Shown here piece after piece: positions 61,082 to 64,000 of a DNA stretch of 64,000 nt. Numbering within the stretch: position 1 is the first letter of the stretch; the number at the start of each line of letters is the position of its first letter. The stretch is from Emiliania huxleyi CCMP1516. Lineage: Eukaryota; Haptophyta; Isochrysidales; Noelaerhabdaceae. The translations under genes were made by a program, and so were the position numbers. Under the pieces are notes generated by a model that saw nothing but the letters and a program-made list of their open reading frames with translations, searched no databases and was not told the origin of the DNA. The stretch lies in contig NW_005198091.1 of assembly GCF_000372725.1 (NCBI RefSeq), positions 62,001 to 126,000 on the forward strand. Reading direction: 5' to 3'.

Positions 61082-61469
61082 CGGGGGGACTCGCCTGGCA
61101 AAAAGAATTCACCCGTGGTTCTTTCCGGGGTTTTATCTTTCTTTTCTCTCCCTGTGTGTGTACAGCACCACTCCACTCAGCGTGTGGTGTACGGGGCTTT
61201 TCTCTCATTTCGTCACACGACACTCGACAGGTGTGAATGCACATCGACTCGCCCCTGCGCCCAGTTCAATTGTGGGGAACGGCTTCAGTATTTCGTTTAC
61301 GTGAGGGCATAAACGTAAACAGCGCGCGACCCTCAGCAGTTTACACCAACGCTGACAGGTGACAGCGCGGCCTCACAGGCCAAAACGCAAACACGGCTCG
61401 AGCTGTGCCTGCCCCACGGCCCGTGAGCGACACATCTGTGAGTCCGGTGGTCGCGCCGGCCGCCTCACC
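61082..61469. other. Intergenic, no gene recognised
   Basis: Upstream of the RNase Z-like gene and downstream of the CCCH gene (both minus strand). It has a T-rich patch at 61120-61160 and no coding signal. Confidence 0.5.
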
Positions 61470-64000
61470 TCAGTCGACGTCGTCCACAAAGGAAGTGGCG
61501 ACGTCCGGCACTGGCGCTGCTTTGGCCGGGATAGGCCCGCCCGCGGCTGCCGGCGCGGCCTTCACAGCTCTCGTAGCTGGCGCGGCCTTCACAGCTCTCG
61601 TAGCTGGCGCGGCCTTCACAGCTCTCGTAGCTGGCGCAGCCGCAACTGTCTTCGCGGCAGCCGGCGGAGCCTTCGCACTCGCGGCTGTTGGCGGAGCCAT
61701 CGCTGTCGCGCCGAGAGAGCGCGGATCGCCGGGCTGGTGCTGCGCGACGGCGAAATTCATAGCTGCCAGCGCGGCGGCGGTAGAAGTGGCGCGGAACTGC
61801 TTGCTCAGCTCGGAGGCTCCAGCCTGGCCGGGCAGCGGCAGCATCGGCTTCTGCGGCTGCGCCGGCGGCAAGGCCTGCGGTATCGCCGCCGCCGCCGCCT
61901 TTGCCCACGCCAAATCATTCGGCGCTGCCGCAGCGACGGCCACCCTCGCCGCCCCCTGAGGGTAGCCACCCTGAGGTTGGCCACCCTGCGCGGCCTGAGG
62001 TTGGCCACCCTGAGGCTGGGCGGCCTGAGGCTGGGCGGCCTGAGGCTGGGCGGCCTGAGGCTGGGCGGCCTGAGGCTGGGCGGCCTGAGGCTGGGCGGCC
62101 GCCACGGAGGCGACCTGCACCTTCGGCGGCGGCGGCCTCTTCTCGCCGTGGCGCCAGCGGCAAGACTTGCCCTTGTGGCACTTTCCCTCGAGCCACGCCT
62201 TGCACACCTCCTCCTTCTGCGGCTTTGGAGCCGCCGCCGCCGCCGCCGCGGGCGCCGTCAGGTCGACGGCGGCGCGCACCGGCTTGCGCTGCAGCACCCT
62301 CAGCCGCGCCTCGGCCTCGTTCATGGCGCGGTGCAGCGACGCGTCCGGCAAGTCGCGCGACAGCTACGGGAGAGCGCGGCGGGGACGCGTCATGGACATG
62401 TCACGGGCCGCGTCCGACCGGCGGGGCGCGCCACAACCTGGCGGGCCGAGTCGAGCAGCGCGCGCAGCTCGGGCGCCTTTGAGACGGAGCGGAAGCGCTC
62501 GAGCATCGGCCGGAGCTCCGCCTCGCGCCTCGCCTCGAGCCGCTCCTCCACCTCGTGCACGCCTGCGGCAGAAGGCGAGGTGCGGCCGAGGTGCAGCCGA
62601 GGATGCGGCCGAAGGTGCGGCGCACCGCAGTGCGAGCTCAGCTGCAGCGCGCCACCCACCGCCTCGAACCACTGCCCGCAGCGAGAGCAGCACGCGCCCC
62701 ACGCCACCGCGCCACCACTCCTCGCTGCGATCTCGTCCGCCCGCCGCCGCTTCCGACGCAGCTCGAGCGGCGCCGCCGCCATCGCCTCCAGAGTCCACAG
62801 CAGCCGCTGCCGCAGCTGCTGCTCCTCCGCCTCTGCCTCTGCCGGGGCGGCTTCTCGGGTGTCCGGAGCGGCGGGGACGTGATCGGCCGCCTCGCCGCCG
62901 AGCCTCGGTCGCCGCCGCCCCGCCACCTCCTCGTCCATCTGTTCACACACACCATGCTGTGAAGAGGCGCTGCTCACGGCTCGGGCCGCCGCCGCAGCCG
63001 CCGCAGCCTCCACGTAGCTGACAGCCTTGCGCTTGCGCTGCGGCTTGTTGACCGCGACGCAGCCAGCCTCGCTCAGCCAGCCGGACGGCGTCGGCGCCCG
63101 CTCCCCCTCCGCGGCGGCCTCGCCCCCCCTCTCCCGCTCCTTGTCGCTCCCCTCCCCGAGCCCCTCCCCCCCTCCGCCCGCCTGCGCCGGCGCATCCTCA
63201 CCCTCGGGGCGGAGGACCGAGTCCGAGCCCAGCCACGCGAGGACGGCGTCGGCGGAGCGGAGCTCGACGGCGCCCGACGCGCTGCCCGCCACCGCGCTCG
63301 CGCGCACCACGCAGAAGGACCTCTCCTCCCCCACACCGCCCCAGCTGCTCGGATCGCCGTCGGCCGCAGCATCCGGCCGCGAACGCCGCGGACGCACCAG
63401 CTGGAAGGCGACGCTCGGCAGCCCGCTCAGCAGCTCCGACACAATCCCGTGCAGCGAAGTCGGCTGCGCCAGCCGCCGTGCCGCCGCGCCGTCGCCGCGG
63501 CCGCGAGAGCCCACGCCGCCGCTGCCGCGCGCGGCCGGCGGCCGGCCGCGGCCGCGCCCTCCCCGCCCCCCCCTCCCGCGCGCGCGCAAGCCGCCGCCGC
63601 TGGTGGGCCGGCCGAGGCTAGGGACCTGCGCCGGGTTGGTGTCTGTGAGAGACGCGTTCCGGATGGAGAAGGCCTCGTCGCCGACCCACATCTCGCACGC
63701 CGACGCGTAGAGCGACTTTTTCCGCGCCGGCATCTGCTTCTCCTTGAGCCACATGGAGAAGTACACGGGGGAGAGGGCGAGCCGGCCGCAGATGAAGGTC
63801 TGGTTCACGCCGCGCTCCTCCATCGCCTCGAGCACCAGCCGGATGATCTCTGTCTGGCTGCGGGTGGGCTCGGGCAGTTCGGTGACTTGGTCCTCCGAGA
63901 GCCGCGCAGGCTCGCTTACCTGCTCCGCGTCGATCTCGACAGCGTGGGAGGCACCGGCCTCGCCTGCGGGAGCGCTCGAGACGCTGTCCGGAGGGCCTGC
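61470..64000 (-). CDS. CCCH zinc-finger protein with homeodomain-like N-terminal region, partial at window edge
   Basis: Runs off the right end. Exons 62438-64000 (partial) and 62363-61470, joined by GT-AG intron 62364-62437 (SARQ-LSRDLPDASLHRAMN). Another possible intron, 63858-63919, starts with gtaagc. The visible N-terminal part has a helical block, VLEAMEERGVNQTFICGRLA then LSPVYFSMWLKEKQMPARKK, which resembles homeodomain/CUT-type DNA-binding helices. A Gly/Arg (RGRGG) stretch, a C2-type finger (CCSRCGQWFEAVGGALQLSS, H) and a coiled coil follow. Near the C-terminus is one CCCH finger, CKAWLEGKCHKGKSCRWRH. Then come six AAQPQ repeats and three ATRAVKAAP repeats, disordered. Possibly an RNA/DNA-binding regulator. 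The family is not identified. Confidence 0.65.

Overview
This is nuclear DNA of a eukaryotic alga, not a prokaryote. It is very GC-rich, genes lie on both strands without operons, and most conserved proteins are interrupted by short introns of about 67-180 bases. A fucoxanthin chlorophyll a/c-binding protein (6011-6827), bipartite-looking plastid leaders, and a Cys/Gly/Asp-rich motif on a Fringe-like protein point to a chromalveolate alga, most probably a haptophyte. That assignment is inference; no rRNA or organelle marker is present. A 100-base N gap (6877-6976) with degraded flanks and several homopolymer-associated frameshifts suggest a draft assembly.

Layout. 0.5-4.2 kb: a SURP/RS splicing-type protein with four cysteinyl-tRNA-synthetase-like repeats, then a two-helix membrane protein. 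4.2-8.7 kb: low-complexity and dispersed repeats, the light-harvesting gene, the gap, and an unknown C-tail-anchored protein. 8.9-14.5 kb: a nine-exon fused carbamoyl-phosphate synthase, probably plastid-targeted. 15-24.2 kb: a Fringe-like glycosyltransferase, a broken dynamin-like gene with a broken antisense gene at its 5' end, a GRF-finger WRN-like exonuclease, a small coiled-coil protein and an SLC35F6-like transporter. 24.3-29.2 kb: an endoglycoceramidase, a minisatellite, a small nuclear-type protein and an ERI1-like exonuclease with three RanBP2 fingers. 29.2-32.9 kb: gene-poor repeats. 32.9-39.4 kb: two adjacent glycosyltransferases (the second a GT32-TPR fusion) and an ACAD10/11-like acyl-CoA dehydrogenase ending in SKL. 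39.4-49.9 kb: repeats and mobile DNA, including a 2,488-base element with 275-base terminal inverted repeats, plus a nuclear-type protein, a membrane protein and a secreted Cys-rich/Pro-rich protein. 50-64 kb: an RS-tail protein, a membrane-anchored GTPase-like protein, a GH130-like protein, a signal-anchor protein, an SPRY protein, an EF-hand/RNase Z fusion and a CCCH-finger protein that runs off the right edge.

Working together: several genes act on sugars or lipids of the secretory system (Fringe-like, GT, GT32, GH130-like, endoglycoceramidase, transporter). Several others act on RNA or DNA (SURP/RS, ERI1-like, WRN-like, RNase Z, CCCH). I see no co-regulated pathway cluster. The most striking feature is the splice sites: of 28 introns inferred from protein continuity, about 17 need a GC rather than GT donor. 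One of these introns lies exactly between two copies of a 36-base tandem duplication.
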